Source of the DNA: Musa acuminata AAA Group | Taxonomy: Eukaryota; Streptophyta; Magnoliopsida; Zingiberales; Musaceae | Direction of reading: 5' to 3' | Length of the DNA: 64,000 bases | NCBI RefSeq assembly: GCF_036884655.1 | Contig: NC_088342.1 | Coordinates: 29,464,001 to 29,528,000, forward strand | In this document: positions 63,831 through 64,000 of the stretch, piece by piece | Numbering within the stretch: the first letter of the stretch is position 1 | How the letters are laid out: every line of letters starts with the position of its first letter | Position numbers and translations under genes: made by a program | Notes under the pieces: generated by a model | The model's input: the letters and a program-made list of their open reading frames with translations, nothing else | Told to the model about the DNA's origin: nothing | Databases searched by the model: none

Positions 63831-63972
63831 CATAAGTAATCTTAGAATCAGCTTTTGCATCAAAATAGTTTTTTTCGAACGAACGCAGCTTTCGTTTTTA
63901 ATCGCTGAAAGATTTCCGCTGCACTAATTCACCCCCCCCCCCCCCCCCCCCTTAGTGCTCTCGATCCTAACA

Positions 63973-63990
63973 ATTGGTATCAAAGCCCGG
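63973..63990 (+). other. Primer-binding site of the outer SIRE-type element
   Basis: ATTGGTATCAAAGCCCGG follows the LTR end CTAACA. It matches the initiator-Met primer site with one change (CAAAGC for CAGAGC). The internal region continues outside the window. Confidence 0.85.
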
Positions 63991-64000
63991 TTAACTCTCA

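Larger units (their letters stand above)
50678..63972 (+). mobile_element. SIRE-type copia 5' LTR with two nested insertions
   Basis: Three separated pieces, 50678-51350, 54123-55003 and 63616-63972, join into one LTR of the same family as the gag-only element's LTRs (TGTTGAATCTCGGATTTTG ... CTCTCGATCCTAACA). A primer-binding site follows at once, so this is a 5' LTR and the rest of the element lies beyond the window. The insertions are the long LTR at 51351 and the copia element at 55004, each with a 5-bp duplication. The LTR carries the GGCGGT/ACCGCC array, two 74-bp repeats and a 17-bp minisatellite. Confidence 0.9.

Overview
The window is nuclear DNA of a flowering plant, most likely a monocot (banana/ginger/palm-like is a guess from repeat style only). 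The signs are GT-AG introns, plant LTR retrotransposons primed by initiator-Met tRNA, a plant tRNA-derived SINE, and plant-type E2F and SnoaL/NTF2-like genes. There are no operons, CRISPR arrays, phage or bacterial genes. About two thirds of the sequence is retrotransposon, much of it nested.

Layout. 1-2.8 kb: 3' end of a Tork/Tnt1-type copia element (+), with its pol end, polypurine tract and LTR start repeated in tandem. 4.4-7.0 kb: LTR-derived DNA with a small solo LTR. 7.9-27.8 kb: a retrotransposon cluster. It holds a copia element on the minus strand (7939-15271) and a decayed plus-strand copy of the same family (15272-15402 plus 22750-27784). The plus copy is split by a 7.3 kb gag-only, pol-less element (15403-22749, target site duplication CCCCT) and by a solo LTR of its own family (25481-26971, duplication CAAAG). 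28-44 kb: the gene-bearing island. It contains an E2F transcription-factor pseudogene with its introns (28546-33636, -), an intact 79-codon conserved plant gene (34784-35023, -) with a probable 5'UTR intron, a 1.6 kb long-TIR/foldback transposon (38525-40096), and a six-exon gene for a 179-aa SnoaL/NTF2-like protein (40890-43959, -) with a (TA)59 tract upstream. 45.7-50.3 kb: relic of a MuDR-type transposase gene, split by a 2.8 kb LTR. 50.7-64 kb: one SIRE-type copia LTR (50678-63972) carrying two nested insertions: an inverted copy of the 2.8 kb LTR (51351-54122, duplication TCAGG) and a complete 8.6 kb copia element (55004-63615, duplication TGTCT, two 1493-bp LTRs). The outer element's primer-binding site follows at 63973 and the rest lies outside the window.

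Function. Only two protein genes look intact: the 79-aa gene and the SnoaL/NTF2-like gene. All retrotransposon polyproteins seen carry stops or frameshifts, so none is autonomous as written. Insertion order can be read from the duplications: SIRE-type LTR first, then the 2.8 kb LTR and the 8.6 kb copia element inside it; in the other cluster, copia (+) first, then the gag-only element and the solo LTR. Splice sites and proteins were read by eye; no database search was run.
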